This document shows positions 1 through 7,037 of a stretch of 9,118 bases of DNA, piece after piece. A program made the position numbers and the translations under genes. Numbering within the stretch: position 1 is the first letter of the stretch; each line of letters opens with the position of its first letter. This DNA comes from an uncultured bacterium. Its GTDB lineage: Bacteria; Hydrogenedentota; Hydrogenedentia; Hydrogenedentales; CAITNO01. Location: contig CALDSM010000299.1 in assembly GCA_937923585.1 (NCBI GenBank), positions 1 to 9,118 of the forward strand, in the 5' to 3' direction. The notes beneath the pieces were generated by a model. The model had not been told where the DNA came from. It ran no database searches and saw only the letters and a list, made by a program, of their open reading frames with translations.

Positions 1-1
1 G

Positions 2-331
2 GCCAAGGGCTACCAGAAGGCAGACTCGGTGAAACTGGCCATGGTCGTGCCCGGTTCGTATGCCGTCAAGGAACAGGCGGAGCAGGAGGGGCTGGACAAG
101 ATTTTCGTTGCGGCGGGTTTTGAATGGCGCGAGCCGGGCTGCTCGATGTGCCTGGCGATGAACGATGACCGGCTGAGTCCGGGCGAGCGCTGCGCGGCCA
201 CCTCCAACCGCAACTTCGAGGGCCGCCAGGGCAAGGGCGGGCGCACCCATCTGGTGAGTCCGGCCATGGCGGCCGCCGCCGCCATCGCGGGCACCTTCGT
301 TGACATTCGCGCGTGGGCGTACAAGGACTAG
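2..331 (+). CDS. leuC: 3-isopropylmalate dehydratase large subunit, C-terminal fragment
   Basis: This is the C-terminal end of LeuC, the large subunit of isopropylmalate isomerase. With LeuD it converts 2-isopropylmalate to 3-isopropylmalate in cytosolic leucine biosynthesis. The gene enters from outside the window: the frame is open from base 2 (AKGYQKADSVKLAM...), and the first internal start-like codon, GTG at 29, is not a real start. About 109 residues are visible, against roughly 420-470 for the family. They include the family signature PGCSMCLAMNDDRL, whose C-x2-C cysteines are two ligands of the [4Fe-4S] cluster, then ERCAATSNRNFEGRQGKGGR and THLVSPAMAAAAA, which closely follow E. coli LeuC. 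The stop TAG is at 329-331. leuD follows in the same direction after 125 bp. Identification is firm; only the N-terminus is missing. Confidence 0.96.
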   Translation, partial: AKGYQKADSVKLAMVVPGSYAVKEQAEQEGLDKIFVAAGFEWREPGCSMCLAMNDDRLSPGERCAATSNRNFEGRQGKGGRTHLVSPAMAAAAAIAGTFVDIRAWAYKD

Positions 332-358
332 CTGACAATACTTGAAATCCCAACGCCA

Positions 359-429
359 CGTCATTCCCGCGAAAGCGAGAATCCACGAGGCGAGCAACGA
401 CATGGATTCCCGCTTTCGCGGGAATGACG
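359..429. repeat. 71-bp intergenic palindrome between leuC and leuD
   Basis: Two 27-bp arms, 359-385 and 403-429, are reverse complements except at one position (A379 where the consensus has G). A 17-nt loop (386-402) separates them. The arm begins CGTCATTCCCGCGAAAGCG and ends GAATCCA. This class of GTCATTCCCGC...GCGGGAATGAC palindrome is known as a dispersed intergenic repeat in many bacteria, so this is probably a REP/MITE-like insertion and not a gene-specific structure. In the leuCD mRNA it would form a long stem that could stabilise the leuC part or partly uncouple leuD. It carries no T-run, so it does not look like an intrinsic terminator. Its right arm supplies a spurious in-frame ATG at 424 upstream of the real leuD start. 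Confidence 0.85.
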
Positions 430-437
430 GATCGAAC

Positions 438-447
438 GGAAGAAGGA
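438..447 (+). promoter_or_regulatory. leuD ribosome binding site
   Basis: GGAAGAAGGA lies 9 nt before the ATG at 457. It decides the leuD start in favour of 457 over the in-frame ATG at 424, which lies inside the palindromic repeat. Confidence 0.7.
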
Positions 448-456
448 ATACGGATC

Positions 457-1053
457 ATGGAACCCTTCAAGAAACTGACCGGTATTGTGGCCCCGCTTGA
501 GGCGCTCAACGTTGACACCGACCAGATCATCCCGAAACAGTTCCTCAAGCGCATCGAACGCACCGGCTACGGCGATGTGCTGTTTTACGACTGGCGTTAC
601 CTGGATGACGGCACGACGCCGAACCCCGATTTTGAGATGAACGCACCGCGCTACGCGGGGGCCAGCATTCTGCTGTCCAAGGACAACTTCGGCTGCGGCT
701 CCTCGCGCGAGCACGCACCCTGGGCGCTGCACGACTACGGCATCCGCTGCATCATCGCCACCTCCTACGCCGACATCTTCTACAACAACTGCTTCAACAA
801 CGGCATGCTGCCCATCAAACTGGCGGGCGGCGTGGTCGAGGAGTTGTTCAAGGAACTGCGCGCGACGGAAGGCTACAGGCTGACCGTGGACCTTGAGGCC
901 ATGCAGATCGTGAAGCCCTGCGGCGGCACGATTGCCTTTGAACTGCACCCCTTCCTGCGCGAGCGCCTGCTCAACGGCTGGGATCAGATCGGCCTCACGC
1001 TGCTGAACGAGGACAAGATCGCCGCCTACGAAAAGGCCCACGCAATCGCCTGA
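457..1053 (+). CDS. leuD: 3-isopropylmalate dehydratase small subunit
   Basis: LeuD is the small (swivel-domain) subunit of isopropylmalate isomerase and partners LeuC in leucine biosynthesis in the cytosol. The 198-residue product matches the usual ~200 residues and follows E. coli LeuD throughout. MEPFKKLTGIVAPLEALNVD leads into NVDTDQIIPKQFLKR near residues 18-32, and the NFGCGSSREHAPWAL signature lies in the substrate-binding loop of the aconitase small-subunit fold. SYADIFYNNCFNNGMLPIKL and a C-terminal GLTLLNEDKIAAYE complete the match. The start at 457 is chosen because homologues begin here and GGAAGAAGGA precedes it. The ATG at 424 would add 11 residues that are encoded partly by a repeat. 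leuC lies 125 bp upstream on the same strand, so the pair is probably co-transcribed. A hairpin with a pyrimidine tail at 1127-1170 follows. The gene looks intact. Confidence 0.97.
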   Translation: MEPFKKLTGIVAPLEALNVDTDQIIPKQFLKRIERTGYGDVLFYDWRYLDDGTTPNPDFEMNAPRYAGASILLSKDNFGCGSSREHAPWALHDYGIRCIIATSYADIFYNNCFNNGMLPIKLAGGVVEELFKELRATEGYRLTVDLEAMQIVKPCGGTIAFELHPFLRERLLNGWDQIGLTLLNEDKIAAYEKAHAIA

Positions 1054-1076
1054 ACCGCAAATGCATCACTGGGAGC

Positions 1077-1094
1077 GCCGGCGTCCCCGCCGGC
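1077..1094. repeat. GC-rich short hairpin downstream of leuD
   Basis: GCCGGCG (1077-1083), loop TCCC and CGCCGGC (1088-1094) form a perfect 7-bp stem with a 4-nt loop, followed by TTCTTCG. It could assist termination after leuD, but the tail is short. It resembles the paired hairpins at 7437-7502 in design: a GC-rich stem with a 4-nt C/T or A/G loop. It may therefore be a small dispersed element. No second copy of this exact sequence was seen in the window. Confidence 0.5.
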
Positions 1095-1126
1095 TTCTTC
1101 GAGCCAGGGACAGAACTCAAGAGCAT

Positions 1127-1170
1127 ACGCCCGGAAACCCATCCTGCTGTTTCCGGGCGTCTTTCTCTCT
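1127..1170 (+). terminator. Putative rho-independent terminator of leuCD
   Basis: ACGCCCGGAAAC (1127-1138) and GTTTCCGGGCGT (1149-1160) form a perfect 12-bp stem around a 10-nt loop. It is followed immediately by CTTTCTCTCT, a pyrimidine-rich tract with six T. It lies 74 bp after the leuD stop and just before the 3' end of the convergent minus-strand gene. In the minus direction the stem is followed by ATGCTCTTGA, which is poorer in T, so plus-strand termination is favoured. Some bidirectional activity is possible. Confidence 0.7.
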
Positions 1171-1182
1171 CGGACATGACCG

Positions 1183-2139
1183 TCAATGGGATGGGGGCGG
1201 ATCAGCGTCCATGCGCCCGCAGCACTTCTTGTGTTTCTTGCCGCTGCCGCAGGGGCACGGATCATTTGGCCCGACCTTGATTCCCTCACGGCGGTCAAGG
1301 GCGTTGTCTTGGTGAAACCCGGCTTTATACCCGCGCATTTCGTCCAACACCGTAATTGGCGGTTCCTCTTCCTCGTCGTCAACGTCCCAGCCTGACTCCG
1401 AAATGTACCGCTGCCACTCAGGCACTTCCGCGGCAGCGTCGATAAGAAGCCCCTTATAATGGCGGGCGGCCCGTTGCCGGCAGAATTCCGGGCCGCCGTC
1501 CAGCGCTTCCTGCACCTCACGCAGGGAAATGTAGCAGTCATCCATCAGTTCCTCGCGGAATGCCTCCCGAATTTCCTCCTCCACCTCGCCGGGATACAGA
1601 TCAACCGCCTCACAGACCAGTTCAGACCGGAGCGACGAGCACTTTTCCCGTTCCAGCCGTGCATTGAAAAGTTCCTTGAAATAGGCCATAACTTCGTCGC
1701 GGGCGACAATCCCCTCCATGGCCATAATCTTCAAGGATTCGATGGCGGCGCCTCGCGCATACTCATTGGCTGCGGTGTCTTCAATGAGCGCCCGGATGGG
1801 GGCTGTGTCTCCGTCACAGACCGCGGCAAGGATTCGGGCCAAATCTTCGGTGACCAGGTCGTCAATAAGTTCGTCCAGAAGGTCCGGCCGCATGCGACAG
1901 AAATTGGCCACGGCCGCGCAGGCGCTTGGTTCGCGGAACTGCGCCAGCATGAACAGCGCGCACAGGTGGGCGTCGCATGCGGTGTCTTTGACGTAATGTT
2001 CGGTATCGGCGGTGGCCCGCTCAAGAATCTCGATGAGATGAGGCGTTATCTCTTCCCGGAGCGCCGCGGCTTCCCTGAGGGTGTCCGGCGAAAGCGGGCC
2101 TTCTTGGTTCCATTCATCGAGAATCTCCTGGACGGTCAT
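1183..2139 (-). CDS. DUF1186 protein with C-terminal SEC-C zinc motif
   Basis: The 318-residue soluble, mostly alpha-helical protein carries two recognisable parts. Residues ~40-220 resemble the DUF1186 family: ALFMLAQFREPSA, then LVTEDLARILAAVCDGD, then ANEYARGAAIESLKIMAMEG and REEVMAYF-type helices, a HEAT-like helical pattern. The C-terminus is a SEC-C motif, PNDPCPCGSGKKHKKCC, with zinc ligands C295, C297, C306 and C307 (CxCx8CC). SEC-C was named from SecA, where it binds Zn and SecB; in stand-alone proteins it is usually a protein- or ribosome-interaction tail. An acidic linker (DVDDEEEEPP) lies between the two parts. No signal peptide or TM segment is visible. The start at 2139 has GAGGA (2148-2152) 8 nt upstream. 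It is last in the minus-strand run, 38 bp after the second glycosyltransferase, and convergent with leuD. The biochemical role of DUF1186 is unknown. The family call comes from pattern recognition. Confidence 0.88.
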   Translation of the reverse strand: MTVQEILDEWNQEGPLSPDTLREAAALREEITPHLIEILERATADTEHYVKDTACDAHLCALFMLAQFREPSACAAVANFCRMRPDLLDELIDDLVTEDLARILAAVCDGDTAPIRALIEDTAANEYARGAAIESLKIMAMEGIVARDEVMAYFKELFNARLEREKCSSLRSELVCEAVDLYPGEVEEEIREAFREELMDDCYISLREVQEALDGGPEFCRQRAARHYKGLLIDAAAEVPEWQRYISESGWDVDDEEEEPPITVLDEMRGYKAGFHQDNALDRREGIKVGPNDPCPCGSGKKHKKCCGRMDADPPPSH

Positions 2140-2147
2140 GCTGCAAT

Positions 2148-2152
2148 TCCTC
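2148..2152 (-). promoter_or_regulatory. Ribosome binding site of the DUF1186/SEC-C gene
   Basis: On the minus strand AAGAGGAATTGCAGC precedes the ATG at 2139. The GAGGA core has an 8-nt spacer, which is good Shine-Dalgarno geometry and supports this start. The whole 38-bp gap to the upstream gene holds only this site, so the gene is probably expressed from the upstream operon. Confidence 0.65.
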
Positions 2153-2177
2153 TTGCGGTTGGCTGTTGTGCGGACTT

Positions 2178-4385
2178 CTACTTGCCCATCGCCGCGTCAA
2201 TCTTCCTGATGCCTTCCAGAGCCCCGGCGTTTCCCGGCTCAATTTTGAGCGTTTCCTCAAAAAGGCGCCGGGCGCCTGCGAGATTCCCCTTTCGGGCGAT
2301 CAGGTCGGCGAGGTTGAGGACCGGCTCAACGTAGGTCGCGTCGCAGCGGATGGCCTCCTGCAACTGTTTTGTCCCGTTGGTCACGTCACCCAGATCCAGG
2401 AGCGTGACGCCGAGGTTGTTGTGGGCCATGGCGTAATCGGGATCGAGTTCCACCGCTTTCCTGAATTGCACCAGCGCGCCGGCCGGGTCGCCGAGGCTGC
2501 CCAACGCCAGACCGAGGTTGTTGCGGGCTTCCGGAAAGTCGGGATTGGCCTCAATGGACATCTTGAACGCCAGGACGCCGTCCTGGGTCTTGCCGCGCTG
2601 CACCAGACGCTGCGCCAGGCTGTTCAGGGCGCGGGCGTGCTTGGGGTTGACGCCGAGGTGCTGTCCGTCGAATTCCGTCCGTTCGGGATGCCAGGTTCTC
2701 CTGGCAAGCACCAGAAAGCCGAGGTCCATGTTCATCTTGAACAGCGGGTCGTTCCGGTCATAGGGGACCTCGAAGGAGGCGATGATGCGGTAGTCATCAT
2801 CAACCCACCGTTCGTTCTGCGCCAGGTCGTATTCGTAGTAGCGCAGCACCAGGAAGTCGGGCCGCAGGGCGCCCAGCATCTTCAGCAGCGTGCGTTCCTC
2901 CCGCGGGTGGGATTTGCTGTATTCAACCACCTTGCGGCTGCACAGGCCGGGCCAGTCATGCACGATGCGGCGCGAGTAATAGCTGAGGTAGCCCAGCGGC
3001 TCGGTGCCGACGGTCTCGTTCTTCTCCATGAGACCGCCCAGAAACAGGCCAACCTGCTTGCGGACCTGGTTCTCCACGCGCTCCTGCACCGTCTTCTCCA
3101 TGGCGAAGGTCTTGGGCAGCAGGACCACAAAACAGGCGATATAGGCGGCCGCAATCACGGTCCACGCGACAGCGCGCCCGCGCGGGACGCGCAGCAGCCC
3201 GCCGACCGCCTGGATGCCCCGAGCGCTGAGCAGCAGTGCCACCGCCGCGAAGGGGGTCAGGTACCAACTGAACACAATCGCGACGCAGAAGACGTAGTAG
3301 CCGGCGTAAACGGAGACGAACAGGAGGACCGGAAGCCAGACCCACTGCCGTTTGCGCAGCGCGTCCGCGACACCCACGGCGGCCATGACAATCATGAAGT
3401 TGCAGATTATGCCGTAGTCATTGAACAGCGCCCGGTAACTGTTGCCGTGGCCCGCGAAGGCGGGACCCAGCGGCTGGAATACCGCGCCGGGTTCGTAGGA
3501 ACCCGAAATGCGCAGCCACACCTGCCTGAGGACCGCGCCGGGGCTGCGGTCAAAGTCCGGCCAGGTGGTCCAAAGGGGATAGCCGAGCCCCTTGGCCACC
3601 ATCGTGTTCGGCACCGGTGACCCGTAATACCACACGGTGAAGAGTATCCAGGGCAGATACACCGCGAGCGCCGTGCCCACGATCACGGGCAGGCGGCGCG
3701 GATACTGAAGCAGGGCGTATATGCCCGCAATGACGGCCCAAAACGCGAAATCCGGCCGGGCCAGCATGCAAAAACCGAGACTGACACCGAGCGCCGCAGG
3801 CTTCTCCGCAATCGCGAAGTAGAGCGAGACGATCAGCGCGAGCGTGGTCATCTGGGTTTCCATGCCCGCCATGCCCCAGAGAATCTGGTGGTGCTCAAAC
3901 GCGAGATACCCCATGACCATGACCGCCAGCGGGGCAGGCAGCTTAATCTTGGGATGGATGGCAATCGCCATGGCATACAGCACCGTAAGACTGCCTGCCA
4001 GCACCGACACGATTTTGATGAACGACAGGCCGAACCCGACTTTCACCAGGTCGCCGACCAGCGGCACCAGCACGCTGAGCGGGCTGGTGAATCCGTGCAG
4101 CGGCGGCTCGCCCTCGCCCAGATAGTGGGTCAGGCCCAGTCCGCTGACAAGGTTTTCCGAGTGCAGCACCGTGATGAAGGCGTCTTCCCAGTTGCGGCCG
4201 GTATAGGCCCAGAAGAATACCCGGATGGCCGCGGCCAGCAGCGCGAAGGACATGCCAAAACGCAGGACAACGTCGTTTTCCCGCGTTTCAAGCCCCTCCA
4301 CGCCAAACCGGCGGTGCAGGAAGCGCTTCAGGCCGGGCATGGCGGGGATACCACCGGCAGTTTCTTTTTTCGCCTTCTTGGACAT
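2178..4385 (-). CDS. GT-C-type membrane glycosyltransferase with C-terminal TPR domain (paralogue 2)
   Basis: The 735-residue protein has three parts. Residues ~42-460 form an integral-membrane region with about 11 hydrophobic segments. After the first segment comes a loop with NWEDAFITVLHSENLVSGLG, where E67-D68 fits the acidic motif of GT-C polyprenyl-phosphate-sugar transferases (AftB/GT39-like layout), then EPPLHGFTSPLSVLVPL, GMAGMETQ, ARPDF (210-213) and YYGSPVPNT. Residues ~465-580 are a soluble, probably periplasmic, region with GTEPLGYLSYYSRRIVHDWPGL, as in related arabinofuranosyltransferase-like proteins. Residues ~583-735 hold about four TPR units (e.g. PEARNNLGLALGSLGDPAGA). It probably transfers a lipid-linked sugar outside the inner membrane; donor and acceptor are unknown. 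The start at 4385 is chosen because MSKKAKK lacks the unlikely Arg/Pro-rich extension to 4592, which would overlap the upstream gene by 134 nt, and AAGAGG lies about 10 nt upstream. It is a tandem paralogue of the upstream gene, with 73 bp between them. Confidence 0.9.
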   Translation of the reverse strand: MSKKAKKETAGGIPAMPGLKRFLHRRFGVEGLETRENDVVLRFGMSFALLAAAIRVFFWAYTGRNWEDAFITVLHSENLVSGLGLTHYLGEGEPPLHGFTSPLSVLVPLVGDLVKVGFGLSFIKIVSVLAGSLTVLYAMAIAIHPKIKLPAPLAVMVMGYLAFEHHQILWGMAGMETQMTTLALIVSLYFAIAEKPAALGVSLGFCMLARPDFAFWAVIAGIYALLQYPRRLPVIVGTALAVYLPWILFTVWYYGSPVPNTMVAKGLGYPLWTTWPDFDRSPGAVLRQVWLRISGSYEPGAVFQPLGPAFAGHGNSYRALFNDYGIICNFMIVMAAVGVADALRKRQWVWLPVLLFVSVYAGYYVFCVAIVFSWYLTPFAAVALLLSARGIQAVGGLLRVPRGRAVAWTVIAAAYIACFVVLLPKTFAMEKTVQERVENQVRKQVGLFLGGLMEKNETVGTEPLGYLSYYSRRIVHDWPGLCSRKVVEYSKSHPREERTLLKMLGALRPDFLVLRYYEYDLAQNERWVDDDYRIIASFEVPYDRNDPLFKMNMDLGFLVLARRTWHPERTEFDGQHLGVNPKHARALNSLAQRLVQRGKTQDGVLAFKMSIEANPDFPEARNNLGLALGSLGDPAGALVQFRKAVELDPDYAMAHNNLGVTLLDLGDVTNGTKQLQEAIRCDATYVEPVLNLADLIARKGNLAGARRLFEETLKIEPGNAGALEGIRKIDAAMGK

Positions 4386-4458
4386 CCTGAATGGGCCTCT
4401 TAGTGCAGGGCGCCGACTGTAGCATCGCGGCGGATGCCGTGTCCAATGGGACAGGAAT

Positions 4459-6618
4459 TCATCTGTCCGGTGCGGAATCCAGTTTCCGAAGCCCGTCGGC
4501 GGCTTCGCGGTTGCCCGGGTTCCTGCGAAGCGCGGCCGCGAAGTGCGCGCGCGCCTCCGCGAATTCTCCGCGGCCGGCCAGCAGGTTTCCAAGGCTGACC
4601 TCCGGTTCCGCGTATTCCGCGTCGCACCGCGCGGCCTCGCGCAGATGTTTCACGGCATTCTCATAATCGCCCTGTCCGGCCAGCAGCGTGCCGAGGTTGT
4701 TGTGCGCCAGCGCGCAATCCGGATCCAGTTCAACGGCCCGGCGGAACTCGGCCAGCGCGCCGGCGGTGTTGCTCTGGGCGCACAGGACCAGCCCCAGGCT
4801 GTTGTGGGCGTCTGGAAGGCCGGGGTCGGCGGCCATCGCCCGGTGGATGAACGCGGCGGCCTCCACGAGGTTTCCCTGCTTCATCAGCCGGAATCCCCGG
4901 CTGTCCAGGGCGCGCGCATGGCCTGGATCAATGCCGATGCGTTCGCCGGCATATTCCGTCGCGTCCGGATGCCAGGTCTTCCTGGCCAGAACGAAGAACC
5001 CCGTGTCCACATTCGCGTTGTGAAAGAGCGGATCGCGCCGGTCGAAAGGCACTTCAAAGGAGCGGATGATGCGGTAATGCTCGTCAATCCAGGTGTCGGC
5101 CGCCGTGTTCTGGTACTCGCAATAGCGCAGCACGATGAAATCGGGCCTGAAGAAGTCGAGCATGTTCACCAGCGAACGCTCTTCGGGGGGGTGGCTCCGG
5201 CTGAACGCCACCACCTTGCGGCTGCACAGACCGGGCCAGTCGTACACGATTCGGCGCGAGTAATAGCCGACATAGCCGAGCGGCTCCGTGCCGACTACCT
5301 CATTCTTCTCCATGACATGGCCGAGGAAGACGCCGACCTGCTTGCGCACTTGGTTCTCCACGCGCTCCTGTATGGTCTTCTCGGTGGAGAACGTCGTGGG
5401 AAGGAGCACGGCGAAGATCCCAAGATAGGCCGCCGTAAAAAGGCTCCACGCGGCGGCGCGCATTCTTGGCGGGCGCAGCAGGAGCCCGCCGGCAGCCTGT
5501 ATGCCCCGCGCCGAAAGGAAGAGGGTCATTGCGGTGAAGGGTGCAAGATACCAACTGAACACGCACGCCACGGACAGTATGTAATAGACGGCGTACACGG
5601 ACACGAACAGCAGCACGGGAAGGTACGCCCACTGCCGCCTGCGCAGCGCGGACACCGCACCCGTTACCGCCATCAGCACCATGAAATTGCAGATCATGCC
5701 GCGGTCGTGGATTATGGCGTGGTGGCTGGTGCCGTGGCCGGCAAAGGAGGGGCCCAGCGGCTGAAACACGGAATAGTGCCCGTAAGAGCCCGTTACGGCG
5801 GACCAAATCATCCGGAATACATAGGATGGCGTGCGGTCAAACTGAGGCCAGGTGGTCCATTTCGGATACCCAAGCTCCTTCGCCAGGATGGTGTTGGGCA
5901 GCGGAGAGCCGTAGTACCACGTGGCAAAGAGGATCCAGGGCAGGTAGACGGCAAGCGCGATCAGTGTGACCTTGGCCAGTTTGCGGGGTTGAAAAAGGAG
6001 CAGGCAGAAGCCGACGATGGCCGTCCAGAACGCGAAGTCCGGACGGGCCAGCATGCACAAACCGAGGGTGATTCCCAGCGGGACCGTCCTCTCCGCGACG
6101 GCAAAGTACAGGGACGCAAGCAGGACCAGGGTGGCCATCTGCGTTTCCATGCCCGCCATGCCCCAGAGGATCTGGTGGTGCTCGAAGGCAAGATAGCCCA
6201 TGACCATGACCGCCAGCGGCGTCGGCAGTTTGACCTTTGGGTGGATGGCGACGGCCATCGCGTACAGCACCGTTAGTCCGCCCGCCAGCGCCGAGATGAT
6301 CTTGATGAATGACAGGCCGAATCCGACTCGCAGGAGGTCACCGATCAGGGGAACCAGCACGCTCAGCGGACTGGTGAAGCCGTGCAACGGCGGCTCACCC
6401 TCGCCCAGATAGTGGGTCAGGCCCAGTCCGTTGACGAAGTTCTCCGAATGCAGCACCGTGATGAGCGCGTCTTCCCAGGTGCGCCCCGTGTAGGCCCAGA
6501 ACAAGAAGCGAAGCGCCACTGCCAGGAAAGCAAAGAACAATCCAAAGCGCAACGCCGTGTTGTTTTCGGGCGCGTCAAGCCCGTCAATGCGCAGCCAGCG
6601 CCCCAGACACTCTTTCAT
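4459..6618 (-). CDS. GT-C-type membrane glycosyltransferase with C-terminal TPR domain (paralogue 1)
   Basis: The 719-residue protein has the same architecture as the next gene. The first TM segment spans ~24-43, followed by RTWEDALITVLHSENFVNGL with the E49-D50 acidic pair. Further TM segments carry GFTSPLSVLVPL, GMETQ, ARPDF and YYGSPLPNT. A soluble GTEPLGYVGYYSRRIVYDWPGL region follows, then about four TPR units over the last ~150 residues (e.g. HAIIHDRG precedes TM8, and PDAHNSLGLVLCAQSNTAGA is a TPR). Over the 100 residues starting at the YTGR motif, 87 are identical to the paralogue by hand count. The loop after the RTPSYV stretch and the TPR domain are much more divergent. The start at 6618 makes an ATGA overlap with the vapC stop, suggesting translational coupling. 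An in-frame ATG at 6636 would add MDGATA; neither has a strong Shine-Dalgarno. A C7 tract (minus strand of 5185-5191) lies in frame at SHPPEER. The probable role is envelope glycosylation, with an unknown substrate. Confidence 0.9.
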   Translation of the reverse strand: MKECLGRWLRIDGLDAPENNTALRFGLFFAFLAVALRFLFWAYTGRTWEDALITVLHSENFVNGLGLTHYLGEGEPPLHGFTSPLSVLVPLIGDLLRVGFGLSFIKIISALAGGLTVLYAMAVAIHPKVKLPTPLAVMVMGYLAFEHHQILWGMAGMETQMATLVLLASLYFAVAERTVPLGITLGLCMLARPDFAFWTAIVGFCLLLFQPRKLAKVTLIALAVYLPWILFATWYYGSPLPNTILAKELGYPKWTTWPQFDRTPSYVFRMIWSAVTGSYGHYSVFQPLGPSFAGHGTSHHAIIHDRGMICNFMVLMAVTGAVSALRRRQWAYLPVLLFVSVYAVYYILSVACVFSWYLAPFTAMTLFLSARGIQAAGGLLLRPPRMRAAAWSLFTAAYLGIFAVLLPTTFSTEKTIQERVENQVRKQVGVFLGHVMEKNEVVGTEPLGYVGYYSRRIVYDWPGLCSRKVVAFSRSHPPEERSLVNMLDFFRPDFIVLRYCEYQNTAADTWIDEHYRIIRSFEVPFDRRDPLFHNANVDTGFFVLARKTWHPDATEYAGERIGIDPGHARALDSRGFRLMKQGNLVEAAAFIHRAMAADPGLPDAHNSLGLVLCAQSNTAGALAEFRRAVELDPDCALAHNNLGTLLAGQGDYENAVKHLREAARCDAEYAEPEVSLGNLLAGRGEFAEARAHFAAALRRNPGNREAADGLRKLDSAPDR

Positions 6619-7037
6619 GGCTGTGGCGCCATCCATGCAGGAATGACTTGGCGGCCGTTGCGGCGGTAGAGCAGAAAATCGCTGTCCAATGTGAGCAGGA
6701 CGCTCTCCGGATAAAGTTCGCTCATTCTGACCAGACAGGCATCTGCAAAAGACATGGGAACATCGGCGTACTTCTTCATTAGCTTCATCAGGGATTCAAT
6801 GTGCTCGGCAGTACGGAAGGGCAGTTCCAGTTCCCCCCGCCGGACCAGTTCCAGCACGTTTTGTGAGCCGCCCGGCACGGATCGCAGCAGAAAGCAGGCT
6901 TCCGTCACAACCGATTCACAGGTCAGCACCGGGGGAGCAATCTCTGCCAGCCTGGCCCGAGCCCACTGATGTTGGGAGTCCTTTCGATTCAGTGCGGCCA
7001 CCAGCGGGCCCGTATCCAGCAGTACGCCGCTTATCAT
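6615..7037 (-). CDS. vapC: VapC-type PIN-domain ribonuclease toxin
   Basis: A 140-residue PIN-domain protein, the usual VapC length. VapC toxins are Mg-dependent endoribonucleases that cleave tRNA, rRNA or other RNA until bound by their VapB partner. The acidic active-site residues are all present: D8 in VLLDTGPLVAALN, E46 in CESVVTEACFLL, D99 in MSFADACLVRM, and D118 with D120 in LLTLDSDFLLYRRNG. The start at 7037 forms an ATGA overlap (7034-7037) with the vapB stop, and homologues start just before this LLDTGP strand. A longer in-frame reading to 7115 would overlap vapB by 82 nt and adds an unlikely Arg-rich leader. There is no Shine-Dalgarno, so translation is probably coupled to vapB. Its stop overlaps the start of the glycosyltransferase. 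The toxin appears intact. The RNA target is unknown. Confidence 0.93.
   Translation of the reverse strand: MISGVLLDTGPLVAALNRKDSQHQWARARLAEIAPPVLTCESVVTEACFLLRSVPGGSQNVLELVRRGELELPFRTAEHIESLMKLMKKYADVPMSFADACLVRMSELYPESVLLTLDSDFLLYRRNGRQVIPAWMAPQP

Noticed and set aside
424..456. Upstream in-frame ATG extending leuD
   Set aside because: It lies in the palindrome arm, has no ribosome binding site and is not part of LeuD in homologues.
1459..2334. 291-residue plus-strand open frame opposite the DUF1186 gene
   Set aside because: The minus-strand frame carries a SEC-C motif and a Shine-Dalgarno; the plus frame has neither and crosses two real genes.
2166..3620. 484-residue plus-strand open frame opposite paralogue 2
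   Set aside because: Same shadow effect. Its composition mirrors the antisense of the paralogous frame above, so the resemblance between the two shadows comes from the real genes.
4449..4468. Hairpin GGACAG/CTGTCC at the stop of paralogue 1
   Set aside because: Only a 6-bp stem with an 8-nt loop around the stop codon and no T-run; too weak to call a terminator.
4386..4592. 69-residue N-terminal extension of paralogue 2
   Set aside because: It is Arg/Pro-rich, overlaps the 3' end of paralogue 1 and has no match to the paralogue's N-terminus.
4543..6276. 577-residue plus-strand open frame opposite paralogue 1
   Set aside because: It is antisense to a clearly conserved membrane glycosyltransferase and rich in His/Arg/Gly/Gln with no domain or TM pattern. 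It is a high-GC shadow.
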